Positions 35,701 through 48,135 of a stretch of DNA of 64,000 nucleotides are shown here, piece by piece. The notes below the pieces were generated by a model, which saw nothing but the letters and a program-made list of their open reading frames with translations, was not told the origin of the DNA and made no database searches. The translations under genes and the position numbers were made by a program. Origin of the DNA: Physcomitrium patens (Eukaryota; Streptophyta; Bryopsida; Funariales; Funariaceae); contig NC_037271.1 of assembly GCF_000002425.4 (NCBI RefSeq), positions 13,799,903 to 13,863,902 on the forward strand, read 5' to 3'. The stretch's first letter is position 1, and each line of letters starts with the position of its first letter.

Positions 35701-36841
35701 TTTAGAAGTAGATTAAGATTTAATGAAATTTTTTAGAATTTACTTGATATTTGATTGAAATTTTATTAGAATTTTATTAGAATTTATTAAAAATTTAATT
35801 AGATTTTTTTCAAGATTAACTTAGAATATGATTAGGATTCAATCAAGATTTATTTAAAATTTCTTTAAAATTAGATTGGATTGTTTTAGAATTTTTTTTT
35901 AATAATTTATTTTATTAATTAATATTTTTTAGGGATTTAATGAAGATTATTAAAGATAATTTAAGATTTTTTATAGAATTAATTAAAATGATAAGATATT
36001 TCTAGGATTTTTCTTACATCAATAAGATTCACTTAAGCATAATTAGAAGCTTACTTAGATTATTTAGGATTGTCAAAAAAATATTTTCAAATATCTTATG
36101 CATTGTTTTTGGATTGTAAATCCAACTTCTATGTAAGATCAACCTTTTCAATGTATTAACATGCTAACTTTTAAATAGCTTGACAATAGCTAAGTTATGA
36201 AGTAAATAGAGTTTAATTAAATCAACTAGCATAGAATAAAGATATTTACAAATGAATTTTATATACATTAAATATAATCTCTTTTGTATAAAATAAAGAT
36301 CTTAAAAGTAAAAGTTATCTTATTCCAAATTTTTTCTTTATTTACACCTTATTAATACTAAATATTGAGACTTCTTACTTATTGCTTCTTAAATAGACTT
36401 ACTTATAATATTTGTGTTGAATTTATTCTTTTCTTTGCTTCTATAAAAATGAATTTTTTAAATTCTTTGATTTATATGTAACATATCTAATAAATTCTTA
36501 TATTTAATTATTATATTATTATAATTTATTATAGCAATATTTTTTTATACAACTAATTTCTTATTTCAATTCTAATTTTTAACTATATATCTAATTTATA
36601 AGTAATATATATATTTTTTTATTGAATTAAAATTTTAATATTCTAAAACTAATTATATTTTGATTTTTTCTTTTAATATATATTTAAATATTTATAAAAA
36701 TAATTTATGAAAGAATTTTAATAAAATAATATATCTTTTTTATTCTTATTTTTTTTAGTCTTAATATAAAAAATCACATTTCATGCTTAAAAGATGTATA
36801 ATTTAGTTATAATATAATATGTAGATAATATTAAGGTTTAT
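35701..36841. other. AT-rich DNA between copia remnants
   Basis: At 35700-36060 short units like TTAGAATTT, TTAGGATT and TTTAAGATT recur irregularly, resembling the repeat-rich part of the 1.5-kb elements at 48136 and 51792. This could be another, very old copy. The remainder shows no recognisable feature. Confidence 0.35.
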
Positions 36842-37132
36842 TGAAGTAAGCATAAGATATAATTATCTTAGATAAGTTGCTTATAGTCAAAGAATAGTAA
36901 AAGAATGAAAATAAGTTACTAATGTGGTAGCTAGGTTAAGAAGAATCTAGGGTTTAGTTGGATGAATTAAAGATGGATGGACATGATTATAGATGAAGTT
37001 CAACTACAATAGATGTAAATTCCTTCTATAAGTAAAGGATGTTGGAAGTGAAATATATCTCATTCCACATTTTTTTTATGTACAACATTTCTAATTTCTA
37101 CTTACTTATTTCTTGCTTATTCTATTTCTTCA
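36842..37132 (+). repeat. 5' LTR of the copia element
   Basis: Starts TGAAGTAAGCATAAG and ends TTTCTTCA. It matches 57558-57863 over most of its length, including ATAATTATCTTAGATAAGTT-like and TATAAGTAAAGGAT words. Confidence 0.85.
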
Positions 37133-37135
37133 ATA

Positions 37136-37148
37136 GGTTATGGGCCCA
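37136..37148 (+). promoter_or_regulatory. copia primer-binding site, anticodon-arm type
   Basis: GGTTATGGGCCCA starts 3 nt after the LTR. It is complementary to TGGGCCCATAACC, the conserved anticodon stem-loop of eukaryotic initiator tRNA-Met, rather than to the tRNA 3' end. Drosophila copia uses the same half-tRNA priming site. Confidence 0.75.
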
Positions 37149-37639
37149 CACACACTTTGTTATGCCATTCAAGTAAGTTGATGTTATTTTCTAATATTTG
37201 TACATATGTAGAATAGATCTTATGGTATTTACAAATGTTAGGATTTGTAAGATCTAAACTTGTGTTTTGGCATGAAGAGATGCTGATTTTGACCTTATAG
37301 ACCTCTAACATTGCTTTGTTGATTCTTAATTCCTAGGATTGTGAGTTTAAGACCTTATAGAAAGACCTTAATAGTATCTTTTTGTATTGTTAAAGTTGTT
37401 TCACTTATCTTGTGTGTGTTGTAAAACAATTGGTTTAAAAGAATAAAAGATCTTAATAATAAGATTTATTGGAATGGACATACTTTTTAGAAGCTTCAAA
37501 ACTTAATTTGAGAGTGGTTTAAATGAAAAAGCAATCAATTATTCACAAGAGAGCATTTTGAGATTCTACAAGTATGAAATTACCTTACTAATTTTGAACA
37601 CATAGAGACTCTTTTTTTGATATTTTTTAATATAATTTT

Positions 37640-38329
37640 TCTTAGACATAGCTTTCAGTAAAGGTGAAGGTATAAGAGTGATTGAGAAGTTTAAAAGAGA
37701 CAATTTTTACTATTGGAATGTCAAAATATAACTTTTTTTGGAATCTTTGGACCTTTGGGACATTGTAGATGAAAGTAAAGAGCTTCCAAGCATACATGCA
37801 AATGCAAAGTAGATGAAGGACTTCAAAAGATGTGAAAAGAAGATTTTTGGCATAATTTCCACTAATTTAGATGAAATCAACTTATCTCTTATAAAAGACC
37901 AATAGAAGCATAAAAGACTCTTTACAATATATATGAAAGCAAGGACTTGTCTAATATCATTTTTTTAAAGAAGAAATTCTTTTTTTGTAAGATGGAAGAA
38001 GGTGAAGACTTTATAGCTCATATTAATAAGATAAAAGTTTTTACAAACCAAATAGCAATTATTGACAAGCCTTTAGATGAAGGTGATATTATTATGACCT
38101 TACTTATGAGCCTTCTTGAGTCCTATAAATATGTCATTGTAGCATTGGAATCCATTAAATTAAAAGAATTTATAATAGATTACATGACGGCAAGACTTAT
38201 ATATAAAATGACCAAGAAAAAAGAAAAAGAACCTCAAAGTGAAGATTTGGCTTTTTTTTTTTAAGAAAAAGCAATAAAAGCTAATCTAATCAACATAGTG
38301 ATGTGAAAACTTACTTCATTTGTCAAAAA
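37640..38329 (+). pseudogene. gag: copia gag (UBN2-type) remnant
   Basis: Reads DNFYYWNVKI, DLWDIVDESKELPS and, in an open stretch from 37992, MEEGEDFIAHINKIK, LDEGDIIMTLLMSLLESY, DYMTARLIYKM and KEKEPQ. This is the gag UBN2 domain of Ty1/copia elements. The nucleocapsid knuckle begins near 38312 and is cut by chromovirus copy 2 at 38334. Confidence 0.82.
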
Positions 38330-38334
38330 CCAAG

Positions 38335-38894
38335 TATCACGGACATACTCATGTAAGCAAGTAATTACATATATAAATAGGTAGAAATAAGTAAAAGTAG
38401 GTAAAAGTAAGTTAATTCTATAGTATTTGATATGGAAGCTTCTTAGAAGCTTCATAGATATTGGTTTGAATTCATAGGTGTCTTTAATTGACTTTTTGGA
38501 TTAGAAACATGATCAACAAGTTGGCCATGTGCCACACATGTTATTAGCTTGAAGACCAAGCTAACTATGTGGTTCACATATAGAAAAACTTACCTTGTAA
38601 GTCAAGGCATGTGTCCTACAAAGTCAACAAATATTAGAGGTCCTATAGAACGTCACCACGTAGCCCCTAGTTAGATAGTATATATAGAGACAAGAATGAA
38701 GCCTTCTTCACTCTTGTTAATTCTTTTCTTGTTTCCAGTTTAGTTTCAAGAGTCTTCATATTTTCTAGTCTTTGGCAATAGCCATTCCAGTTTCTCTTTT
38801 AATATACATACTTGTTTATTTATATTTTGTTACCTTTCTTTGAGTGAAGGCTCACTTCTCTTAATTACTTTTCATCGAGTTCTTGTCCTTGGCA
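38335..38894 (+). repeat. 5' LTR of chromovirus copy 2
   Basis: Starts TATCACGG (TG changed to TA) and ends CCTTGGCA. GAAGCTTC palindromes lie at 38435-38442 and 38446-38453, and there is a TATATATAGA box near 38678. Confidence 0.88.
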
Positions 38895-39108
38895 AATTGA
38901 CAAGAGTACACTTACAATATCAGAGCTTTATCTTATTTTGATTAAGAGTTGATTATCCATTTTTTTTTTTATAAGACTCAAGCATATTTGAAGTTGCACA
39001 TTACCCTCTTTTAAATTGATATTGTCCTTAGTATTTTCTTTGTTTTTTAATCCTTTCTTCTATTTGTATTGAGTGATATTAGACATCTTCTCTTTTCTAA
39101 GTGTTATC

Positions 39109-40118
39109 ATGGTAGAACTTGCTGAATTGAAGAGTGCAATGGCACAAATGTAAGAGTAATTGAGGGAGTTAATGCTTATGATGCATCAACTCAATTTACC
39201 ACGACAAGGAACAATAAGATTGGTAGGAAGTGAAGATATAGAAATGATTGGAGCTGCTTCAACATCTGTACAAAATCATGTCTCTTCTCCTATGGTGGAA
39301 CGCCTTTCTAGTGTTAGATAACTAAGAATTGCCCTACCCGAGAAGTTTGATGGCACCAGATCCAAGTTTTGAGGATTTATCAATCAAGTGTAACTTGTGA
39401 TTGAACTTCAACCCCAAAGCTATCCAACTCCAAGATCGCAAGTTAGATTCATTGATACGCTTCTTTTTGGTTCAGTACTATCGTGGTTTTCATCTTTTCT
39501 TGAATGACGAGATCCAATATTAGATAATCTAGAGATTTTTTTGGCAGAGTTTTGATCCATGTATAGAGAACATAATGCAATTTGTGTTGCAACCAATAAG
39601 ATCCATATTTTACAACAAGGCAAACGATCAGGAACATTGTATGCTTCACAATTTTGATAACTTGCAACTAATATCAAGTGGGATGATGTTGCACTTATTA
39701 GCCAATTTTTCTATGGATTACAATATGAGGTAAAAAAATTAATGCTCAACTTACTTGATCTTCAAACATTCAGTCAAGTAATTGACTTTGCTGTGAAGTG
39801 TGATAATTGCCTTTTTGAATTTCGATCTGAGAACCGTACAAGTGGACCTCAACGTAACTATAATTCAATAGCAACACCAACATCTCTTCAATACATACAT
39901 TCAAAAGTAGAGGATATGCAAATTGATGTAGTATGTTTCAAACCTCAAACTGAATAAAAAAAGACTCGTCGTCGTTAAGAAGGATTATGTTTATATTGTG
40001 GAGAACTATAACACACTGCTCAACATTGTGCAAAGAAATGACGCAACTACAAAATGAGGAGTATGGCTATCAAAGAAGATATTATGTCAGAAAACAAATT
40101 TATCTAGCTACAATAGGG
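39109..40118 (+). pseudogene. gag: chromovirus gag, copy 2
   Basis: Collinear with gag of copy 1 (LPEKFDGTRSKF, LSWFSSFLE-like, and a zinc-knuckle region with LYCGE-like sequence near 39990). Many stops are present, mostly Arg or Gln codons turned into TGA or TAA. It ends at the 1.2-kb insertion. Confidence 0.8.
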
Positions 40119-40123
40119 ACCGT

Positions 40124-41332
40124 TGTCGTATTACGTGCTTTTCTGCTCGAGAACGCGCTGGGCATTTGGTTGTAGAAGGTAGTATGGAGATTCGCTAATA
40201 TTCAAGCAGTCTATCAGTTTTTGATTGTTGGAATATAAATAATTACAAGAATATACTGTAAATCTATACGGATGTCCTTCGACTGCTCGCCGAAGTCCTT
40301 TTTGCCCCTACCGGTAGGTCTCTAGACGTTACAAAGAACCCCGAACAACCCAAACTGCTAATCTCCGATACCGCTTTATACTCACGACCTTGTATCCACT
40401 GATTGTCTTGTTAGATTAACCCAAAAATTTTCATTCACTCCACATACTCAATCCTATAGACACCCTTTTAATTCTTCAATCACAAACATAACTTCGATTT
40501 CACAAAACAGTCAAGAGTAATCAAACCCACTTCATTAAAAATCTCGATTCACCATTACAATAGTGACTTCAGCAACAATTGCCTCAATCTTCTCAAAACC
40601 CTATGAAGAAAAAAACCCAATTCTCTATCTTTTTTCCCCGCTCCGAAGCATGAAGCTAGCTCTTCGATCCCTCTAAAAACTTATTCTCTCTCTTCCATTT
40701 CTTAACCTATCCTCCCCTTTAACTCTAATTCTCCCCTCTTTTAAACCTTAGCCTCTGAATTTCTTCAATCTTCCGTCTTGGATCCGGAATTGGCTCCCGC
40801 CGTCAGAGCTTTCTCCTCCGTTTTTACCTTTAAGAGATCCTTTTACCGAAAGGACGTTCCCAGAACGGCACAAAAGATGGAACAGCCTGAAACGGAATCA
40901 AAACCCCCGTAATCGGGACCACATTGAGTCGCCTGACCAATTCAGGTCTCATATTGGCTAAGAGGCCCATAGTAAGACCTAGATATTCCCGTAATTGGAC
41001 TGCATTGGGTTGCCCGACCAAGTCAGGTCTCATATTGGGTACAAGGCCCGTAATAGGTCCTGGATTGGACGTCTTGAAATTGGATCGAATTGGCTCTTCG
41101 AACCAAGCTCATCCGTCGTTGAATTGGTCCTTTCACTTTCTGCTGACTCCCGTTATTGGAATCGAATGGAGCATTTCAATATGCCCCGACTGATTGTAAC
41201 GGGCTGACTGAACCTAGCCTCTCAGTATTTGCACTAGAATTGGTTGTTGCTCCCAATATTTGAGGTAACTGAACATTAATAAAAGTCCTCTTTCTTTATA
41301 TTTTCACAGTATACTCGTGTTACAATACGACA
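40124..41332 (-). mobile_element. 1.2-kb TIR-bounded insertion, probably a solo LTR
   Basis: Absent from copy 1 at the homologous point. Ends are a perfect 9-bp inverted pair, TGTCGTATT and AATACGACA, starting TG and ending CA as LTRs do. Flanks CCGT and TCAT may be decayed halves of an original CCAT (compare GGACCATGC in copy 1). Its interior is clearly more GC-rich than the host retroelement, so it came later. It has no coding sequence. Its end sequences match, in reverse orientation, the starts of the repeats at 48136 and 51792. Confidence 0.7.
40904..41062 (+). repeat. two tandem 82-bp units inside the 1.2-kb insertion
   Basis: Both units contain CCCGTAAT, a C(T/C)GACCAA segment, CAGGTCTCATATTGG and AAGGCCC or GAGGCCC followed by a TA-rich GACCT or GTCCT end. 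The second is offset by 82 bp. Repeated blocks of this sort are common in LTR enhancers, but no function can be shown here. Confidence 0.75.
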
Positions 41333-44300
41333 TCATGCAGTTGGAACCTTGCACAACATCTAGTAAAGGTCCTATTTTCTCCTCAAAACCTCCTTCTTGT
41401 TTTACATTAAATGTTATTTTAGGACCTAAATATTACAAAGCCTCTACCTTGTTAGATTTAGGAGCCTCAGCGTGTTTCTTACATGAAGAATTTACTAAAA
41501 GATATAGCATATCTTTAATAAAGAAAATTAAATATATTCATGTAGAAGTCATAGATGGTTGTCCATTGTCTTTTGGAGATATTACTCACGAAATCTTTCC
41601 TATAGAAGTAATAATCAATGGTCATAATAGCTTTGTAGTATTTAATATCATTAGATCTCCATCTAATTCAGTCATTTTAGGTTTATTGTGGTTAAAAAAA
41701 TACAACCTTCAAAAAGATTGGATTTCTTGAACTCTTACTTTCTCTAAAAGTATAACTAACAATATAGTTAATCAAGTAGAGAGTCATAAGTCTAGTTCAA
41801 TTAAACCCGTGTTTATAGGTGCAAAAGCTTTTTTGCATGCTGCTATGAAAGAATCACCATATATTATTTATGCCACACCTTTTTCTACTGGTGGAAAGAC
41901 TTCAAGTGGCATTCCAAGCCAATATCAAGAATTTCAAGATGTATTTGAAAAAAAAAATGTGGATACACTCCCTGAACATTGTCCCTATGATTGCTCAATT
42001 GACCTTCAAGAAAGAGCACAACTACCATTCGGACTAATCTACAGTTTATCACAAAATGAGTTGATTGAATTCAAGGAGTATATTGAAGAAAATCTAGCCA
42101 AGAATTTCATACGCCATTCTAAATTTCCAGCAAGAACTCTTATTCTATTTGTAAAGAAAAAAGATGGATCATTGCGGATGTATGTTGATTACCGAGGATT
42201 CAACAAGATTACCATCAAAAACAGATATCCACTACTTTTAATATCTGGACTTCTTGATCAACTGAATCAAGCTAAGATCTATACAAAAATAGATCTCCGA
42301 AGAGCATACAATCTAGTACACATCAAAAAAGGAGATGAATGGAAGACTGCGTTTTGAACTAGGTATGGATATTTTGAATACAACGTCATGCCTTTTGGAC
42401 TTGCAAATACACCAGTAGCTTTTCAACATCTAATGAATGATATTTTTTGAGAGTTTTTGGACGATTTTATGGTCTATTATCTAGACGACATCTTGATCTA
42501 TTCTAAGAATCCAGAAGAACATGAACTTCATGTTTGTCATGTGTTACAAAAATTAAGAGATGTAAGACTCTATGACAAGATAGAAAAGTGTGTATTCTAC
42601 ACTACTCAAGTCGATTTCTTAGGTTATATCATTTCAAATGATGGACTTATGATGGATTCTAAGAATATTCAAATTATTATAGATTGGAAGATTCTAAAAA
42701 CGATAAGAGATGTCCAATGCTTTTTGGAATTTGCCAACTATTATCGAATCTTCATCAAAGACTTCTCTTGAGTTACAACTCCACTTATATGTTTGACTTG
42801 TAAAGACAAACTATAATGGAATCAAGAAGTGAAAGTTGCTTTTGAATCTTTGAAGATAGCGTTTATTTTTGCACCAATCTTGTATTGTGTTGATTTTTCC
42901 AAAACATTCTTTATGGAAATAGATACATCAGACTTTGATCTGGGTGCGGTTTTGTTACAAATGGGAACAAATGACAAATTTCATCCAGTAGCCTTTCATT
43001 CAAAAAAAATTCTCAGTAGCAGAAATCAATTATGAGATCTATGACAAAGTACTTCTTACAATTGTGGATTCTTTTCAAGAATGACATCATTATCTAGAAG
43101 GTTCTTCCAATCCAATCACCGTGTATATGGATCACAAGAACCTCGAGTATTTCATGCCAGCACACGTATTAAATTGTCGTCAAGCTCGTTGGAGCATGTC
43201 TTTATCAAGATTCAAGTTCATCATCACTTATCGGCCAGGAAGACAATAAGGTTTGTTTGATGCCTTGTTTAGACGTTCATATCTTGCACCAAAAGAAGGA
43301 GATGCAGCTTTTGAGCAACAAAGAATGGTTCTCTTGAAGCCGGAGCAATTTCATCTTCAAGCAATAAAATCAACATTGATTGTTGATTTAACTTTTGTCA
43401 AGCAAGTCTAGCTAAGTATGTCTTCAAACCCTTTTATTCATGATATCAAGAATAATTCTTCTAGATCTCATGATCTCTCTAAATTTGAGTTCAAGAATAA
43501 CCTACTCTATTTTGAAGGATGCCTATATGTTTCAGAAGGAGAAACACGTTTACGTGTTCTTCAAGCTCGTCATGACTTTCCAGCAACATGACATTTTGGA
43601 TACAATAAGACTTTAGAGCTAATATCTAGGGATTTTTGGTGGCCTCAAATGTGAAAGGCAAAAAAGATTTTGTATAATCATTTGATGTTTGTTCAAGATC
43701 AAAAACTCCTTGTCATCGATCTTTTGGACTTTTTTAGTGCTTATCCATTCCAAAATAACTATGGTCTTCTGTTTCTATGGACTTCATCACGGATCTTCCA
43801 ATCTCAGGTTCTTACGACTCTATATTCGTGATAGTAGATCGTTTTACCAAGATGGCACATTTTGTACCATGTACAAAATCTATCACAAGTGAAGAAACAT
43901 CTAAGCTCTTTTTTTGATAATATCTATCGCTATCATGGATTATCCAAGGATATTATATCACATAGGGGAACTCAATTTGTATCAAGATTTTGGCGAACTC
44001 TTTTCAAGATTCTAAAAGTGGATATAAAACTATCTTCGGTATTCCATCCTCAAACTGATGGACAAAAAGAGCGTGTTAATCAAGTTTTGGAGCAATATTT
44101 AAGATTTATCATTAACTATCAATAAGATTATTGAACAACTCTTTTGCCATTGGCAGAGTTTGCTTACAATAATATAGTATATTCTTCTACAAAATAAAAA
44201 CTTTTTTTTGCTAATTATGGTTATCACCACAACTTGATACTTTTGACTTTTCAAAAGTTGATAATCCCGCTACGAAAGATTTGGCGATTCATTTGTCAAA

Positions 44301-44820
44301 GCTACATGTAATGATAAAAGGGCAGTTAAAATAAGCTCAAGAACAATAAAATATCAATGCGGATGTCTATCGAAAGAAACAACCACCATTTCATTTGGGT
44401 GATAAAGTATGGCTACTTTGTCACAATATCAAGACCACTCGTCCTTGTGACAAGTTGGACTATCGAAGACTTGGACCATTTTCTATATCTACACAAATCA
44501 ATCCAGTTGCATATCGTTTATATCTACTAGAGTCAATGAAAATCCATCCAATATTTCAAGTGTCTCTTCTTGAACCATATAAGACAGTAGACATACCAAG
44601 AAGATGATAAGTTCCACCTCCTCCTATAGAAGTGAACAATAATGAAGAGTTTGAAGTAGAAGAAGTCTTAGATTCAAGGCGGCGCCGAAATAAATTAGAA
44701 TATCTTGTATATTAGCACAGATATGATATTAGTGAACGCACATGGGAGCCAATAAAGAATCTTGTAAATGCAACAAAGGCGGTGGAGGCTTTTCATTGAC
44801 AACATCCATCAAAATTAAGA
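41333..44820 (+). pseudogene. pol: chromovirus protease, RT, RNase H, integrase and chromodomain, copy 2
   Basis: Collinear with copy 1. The protease motif has changed to LLDLGASACF. RT has VDYRGFNKITIKNRYPL and an intact catalytic YLDD (42478-42489). RNase H is broken by stops near 42769-42820 and 43080. The integrase core keeps ISHRGTQF (the first Asp of DRGTQF changed to His) and the HPQTDGQ and NQVLEQ region. The chromodomain (44640-44815) keeps most of its pattern (NKLEYL, SERTWEPIKNL). At least a dozen stops make it dead. The RT active site is better than in copy 1, whereas the integrase is worse. Confidence 0.85.
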
Positions 44821-44916
44821 TAAAAACCTTCTTTATAAATGAAACAACATCTAGGCAAGATAACATTCTACTTTCAATCCTTGTTTGTAGCTTCTTTGTA
44901 GTTGCGACGCTTTGGA

Positions 44917-45340
44917 GATAGAGAACCAACAACCAACAAATTTGACTTAAGAGCCTTCATTTGTTGATCTACCGGACGAGACATTATGATTGTCATAATC
45001 TTCAAGATGATGCAATCGAGATGAAGATCTTCAAGAACGACATATTTTTTCTTGAATAGATGGCGAGATACAACGCGTTTGGTATTACGACTTGGGAAGG
45101 AATTCTCGATGTTTGGTGATTTTACTAGAGGTAGGAACAACTCCTGATGGTGTTCCAAATATTCTATTCGAAGGAAGTTATGAAGGCCTCAATAATGATC
45201 AAATAACTAGGTGGTCTTCTCGCCCTGGTATGGGACACTACCAATAGTTGAGAGGCCCTATCAATCATCTTCGAAGAGAACAAAGATCAAAGTATGTGGT
45301 GAATACAATTTGTCGCATCATAGATTTCCTCAACATATGA
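44917..45340 (+). pseudogene. extra ORF of the chromovirus, copy 2, decayed
   Basis: Collinear with the 140-codon ORF of copy 1. The start ATG has become ATA and there are stops (for example GACTTAAG and CATAATC changes). The central segment (RDEDLQERHI-like, GEIQRVWY-like, LVGTTPDGVPN-like and EGSYEGLNND) is still readable. It shows that the ORF existed in the common ancestor of the copies. Confidence 0.75.
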
Positions 45341-45381
45341 TGATCGCTCTTTGTGGAACTCGTCCCTAAAAGGGGGGATAA

Positions 45382-45941
45382 TATCACGAACATACTCATA
45401 TAAGCCAGTAATTATATATATAAATAGGTATAAGTAAGAAAAAGTAGGTAAAAATATGTTAATTCTATAGTATTTGATATGAAAGCTTCTTAGAAGCTTC
45501 ATAGACATTGCTTTGACTTCATAGGTATCTTTAATTGACTTTTTGGATTAGAAACGTGGTCAACAAGTTGGCCATGTGCCACGCATGTTGTTAGCTTGAA
45601 GACCAAGCTAACTGTGTGGCCCACACATAGAAAAACTTACCTTGTAAGTCAAGGCATGTATCCTACAAAGTCAACACATATTAGAGGTCCTATAGAACAT
45701 CGCCATGTAGCTCCTAATTAGATAGTATATATAGAGTCAAGAATGAAGCCTTCTTCATTCTTGTCAATTCCTTTCTTGCTTCTAGTTTAGTTTCAAGAGT
45801 CTTCATGTTTTTTAGTCTTTGGAAATAGCCATTCCAGTTTTTCTTTCAATATACATACTTGTTTATTTATATTTTGTTACCTTTCTTTGAGTGAAGGGTC
45901 ACTTGTCTGAATTGCTTTTCATCGAGTTCTTTTCCTTGACA
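45382..45941 (+). repeat. 3' LTR of chromovirus copy 2
   Basis: Starts TATCACGAAC after the polypurine tract (45368-45381) and ends CCTTGACA, followed by the duplication CCAAG and the resumed copia frame. Confidence 0.88.
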
Positions 45942-45946
45942 CCAAG

Positions 45947-47400
45947 TCATTTTGTATAAAAATGCTACAAGATAAAAATAAAAGACATAGAAAAAGTCTC
46001 AATTTTATATATGAGAAATTTGAAAGAGATGATTTTGCATTCATAACAAGTGAAGGTACTTCTATAGCTGTCATATCCAAGTATATTATTGATTTAGGTG
46101 CCATCAAGTACATGACTCCATATAAGTATTCTTTTGATACTTATGAAGAAATTCTGGAAACAAATTTTTTATAGAAGACAATGGCATGATATAAGATATT
46201 GGAATAGACTCTATTGTAGTAGAGATTGGTGTGAAAAGACAAACCATAAGGATCAAATTGAAGGACATCTTGCATGTATCTAAGATCAAGAAAAATCTCT
46301 TTTTGATGAGTAAACTAGTTTCACATGGTTATAAAGGATAATTTAATAAGAATGGGTACTTTTTAAAGACATTGGATGGAGATGATATTGCCAAGGGCTT
46401 TAAAGATGGAAATTTTTTCTTCATTAAGTATAAGAAGGTAAATGGAATTGAAGTGGCTGTATTTGTTGAATTTTTACCTAATCAAAACAAATTTGGCATT
46501 TGACATTGATGCCTTGATCATTTAAATGTCAAGAGCATGAAGAAACTCTAATCCATAATAAATAGCTTAAATCTTGGATAATCATGCAATAATGCCATGC
46601 TTCTTGCTTGTGAAGATCATGTCTTATGCAAACATCAAAGGGAATTATTTTCAAGTAGAATTGTAATACATACAAATAAGTTATTAGAGATTGTGCATTT
46701 GGATGTTTATGGATGAATGAAAATGCTATCAATGAAAAGAGCAAGATAGTTTATTATGTTCATTAATAATTTTTTAAAGAAAATATAGATTTCATCTTTA
46801 AATCTAAAAATAGATATTTTTTAAGGTTTAAAAAATTTAAGCTACTTGTGCAAACGCAATGTAAGTGCAAGATCAAAGTATTGTAGATGGACAATAGAAG
46901 TGACTACTTATCAAAGTATTTTGATGAATTTTTTAAGATTTAATGTATTACAAGATAAACTTCTATTCCTTACATTCTACAATAAAATGAAATTGCTAAA
47001 AGAGCAAATGAAATCATTGTAGAAATAGCAAAGAATATATTATATGTTGAATACTTTAGGTATGAATTTTGGACCAAAGTCATGGTAAATGTGGTATATA
47101 TAAGAAATAAATGTCCTACAAGTGCACTCACATTAATGACTCTAGAAGAAGCATGGAATGGAAGGAAACCTTTTATTTCACACATCAGGAATTTTGGATG
47201 CATTACTTATGCAAAGATATTAGATTGTATGAGGTTCAAACTTGATATAAAAGATACAAAATGTATGTTTGTTGAATATTATAAAAGTAGCAAGGCATAT
47301 AGGCTAATGTATTTGGATATCAAGAAGATCATCAAAAGTCGAGATGTAGAGTTTTTAGAACATGAGAGTATTTATGAGCACTTAAAGATGTGTTCAAGTT
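45947..47400 (+). pseudogene. copia nucleocapsid, protease and integrase remnant
   Basis: Resumes with SHFV and KCYK of the zinc knuckle. The protease region follows (SEGTSIAVISKYIIDLGA, DSGA changed to DLGA), then IKLKDILHVSKIKKNL, a GAG-pre-integrase stretch with DHLNVKSMKKL, an integrase core with VHLDVYG and FIMFIN, and a well-kept end (VVYIRNKCPTSALT, EEAWNGRKPFISHIRNFGC, SKAYRLMYLD, IIKSRDVEFLE). Stops interrupt each part. Confidence 0.85.
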
Positions 47401-47411
47401 GAAGTAATGGT

Positions 47412-48135
47412 ATGTTTATAGATACATCTTCAAATTCAGTAAAAAAAGAGCAACAAGATGATGACAATGAAGATGGTAGAGGTGTATATGAAGGTAAGGA
47501 AACAAAGAAGATGAAGAAGAAGTCTTCTATATTTTTTAAGATCAATAATGAAGATATTGAAGATTATGATGATGATAATGATGAAGAAGAGTACCAACCT
47601 TTGAGTGAAAAAAGACAAGCTTTAAGAAAGAAGAAGCTTGAAAGGAATCATAGAATATAACAAGATGAATTTTCTTTAAATGAAAGAAGATATCTTTTGA
47701 GCAAAAGAAGATCATGTGGTGAATGGTAGAAGAACCGCATCTTTTATCAAATAAGTAAAGAATATGCTAATATTATAATTTTTATTAATCCATTGAATTT
47801 GTGTCATGAAATAAAGTCCACAAATATTATGAAGTGGAAGAATGTCATGGAAGAAGAGTATAAATTATTCATAGATAATAGAATATGAGAATTGACTCAA
47901 CTTCTACTAAATCAATCTTTAATTACTTGTAAGTGGGTGTTTAAAACCAAAAGGGATGCAATGTATAAAACTATAGAATATAAGATAAGATCAATTGCCA
48001 AAGGCTATTTACAAGTTTTTGGTATTAATTTCAATGAAATACTTGCTCTCATGGCCAAATTCACCACCATTAGAATCATTGTGGCAATTGGGGCAGTAAT
48101 GGACTTTGAGATACATCAAATAGATATGAAGACGG
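47412..48135 (+). pseudogene. copia inter-domain region and first part of reverse transcriptase
   Basis: An Asp, Glu and Lys-rich linker (47412-47660) leads to RT: LITCKWVFKTKRDA, IAKGYLQVFGINFNEILA, FTTIRIIVAIGAVMDFEIHQIDMKT. It stops at 48135, at the left border of the 1.5-kb repeat. The RT segment that should follow (about 80 residues including the AFLNG and SLYGLKQ blocks) is missing. Confidence 0.8.

Larger units (their letters stand above)
38335..45941 (+). mobile_element. Ty3/gypsy chromovirus, copy 2
   Basis: 560-bp LTRs at 38335-38894 and 45382-45941 and a perfect 5-bp duplication CCAAG (38330-38334, 45942-45946). The total is 7607 bp; without the 1209-bp insertion at 40124-41332 it equals copy 1 in length. 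It inserted into the zinc-knuckle region of the copia gag, whose frame resumes at 45947. The coding parts carry many CGA-to-TGA, CAA-to-TAA and TGG-to-TAG or TGA changes relative to copy 1. Confidence 0.92.

Noticed and set aside
40924..41207. Open frames of 70-89 codons inside the 1.2-kb insertion
   Set aside because: They are produced by the 82-bp tandem units in a non-coding LTR-like element and match no protein.
47412..47660. Acidic and Lys-rich 82-codon frame as a host nuclear protein
   Set aside because: It lies between the integrase and RT parts of the copia element and corresponds to the low-complexity linker of its polyprotein.
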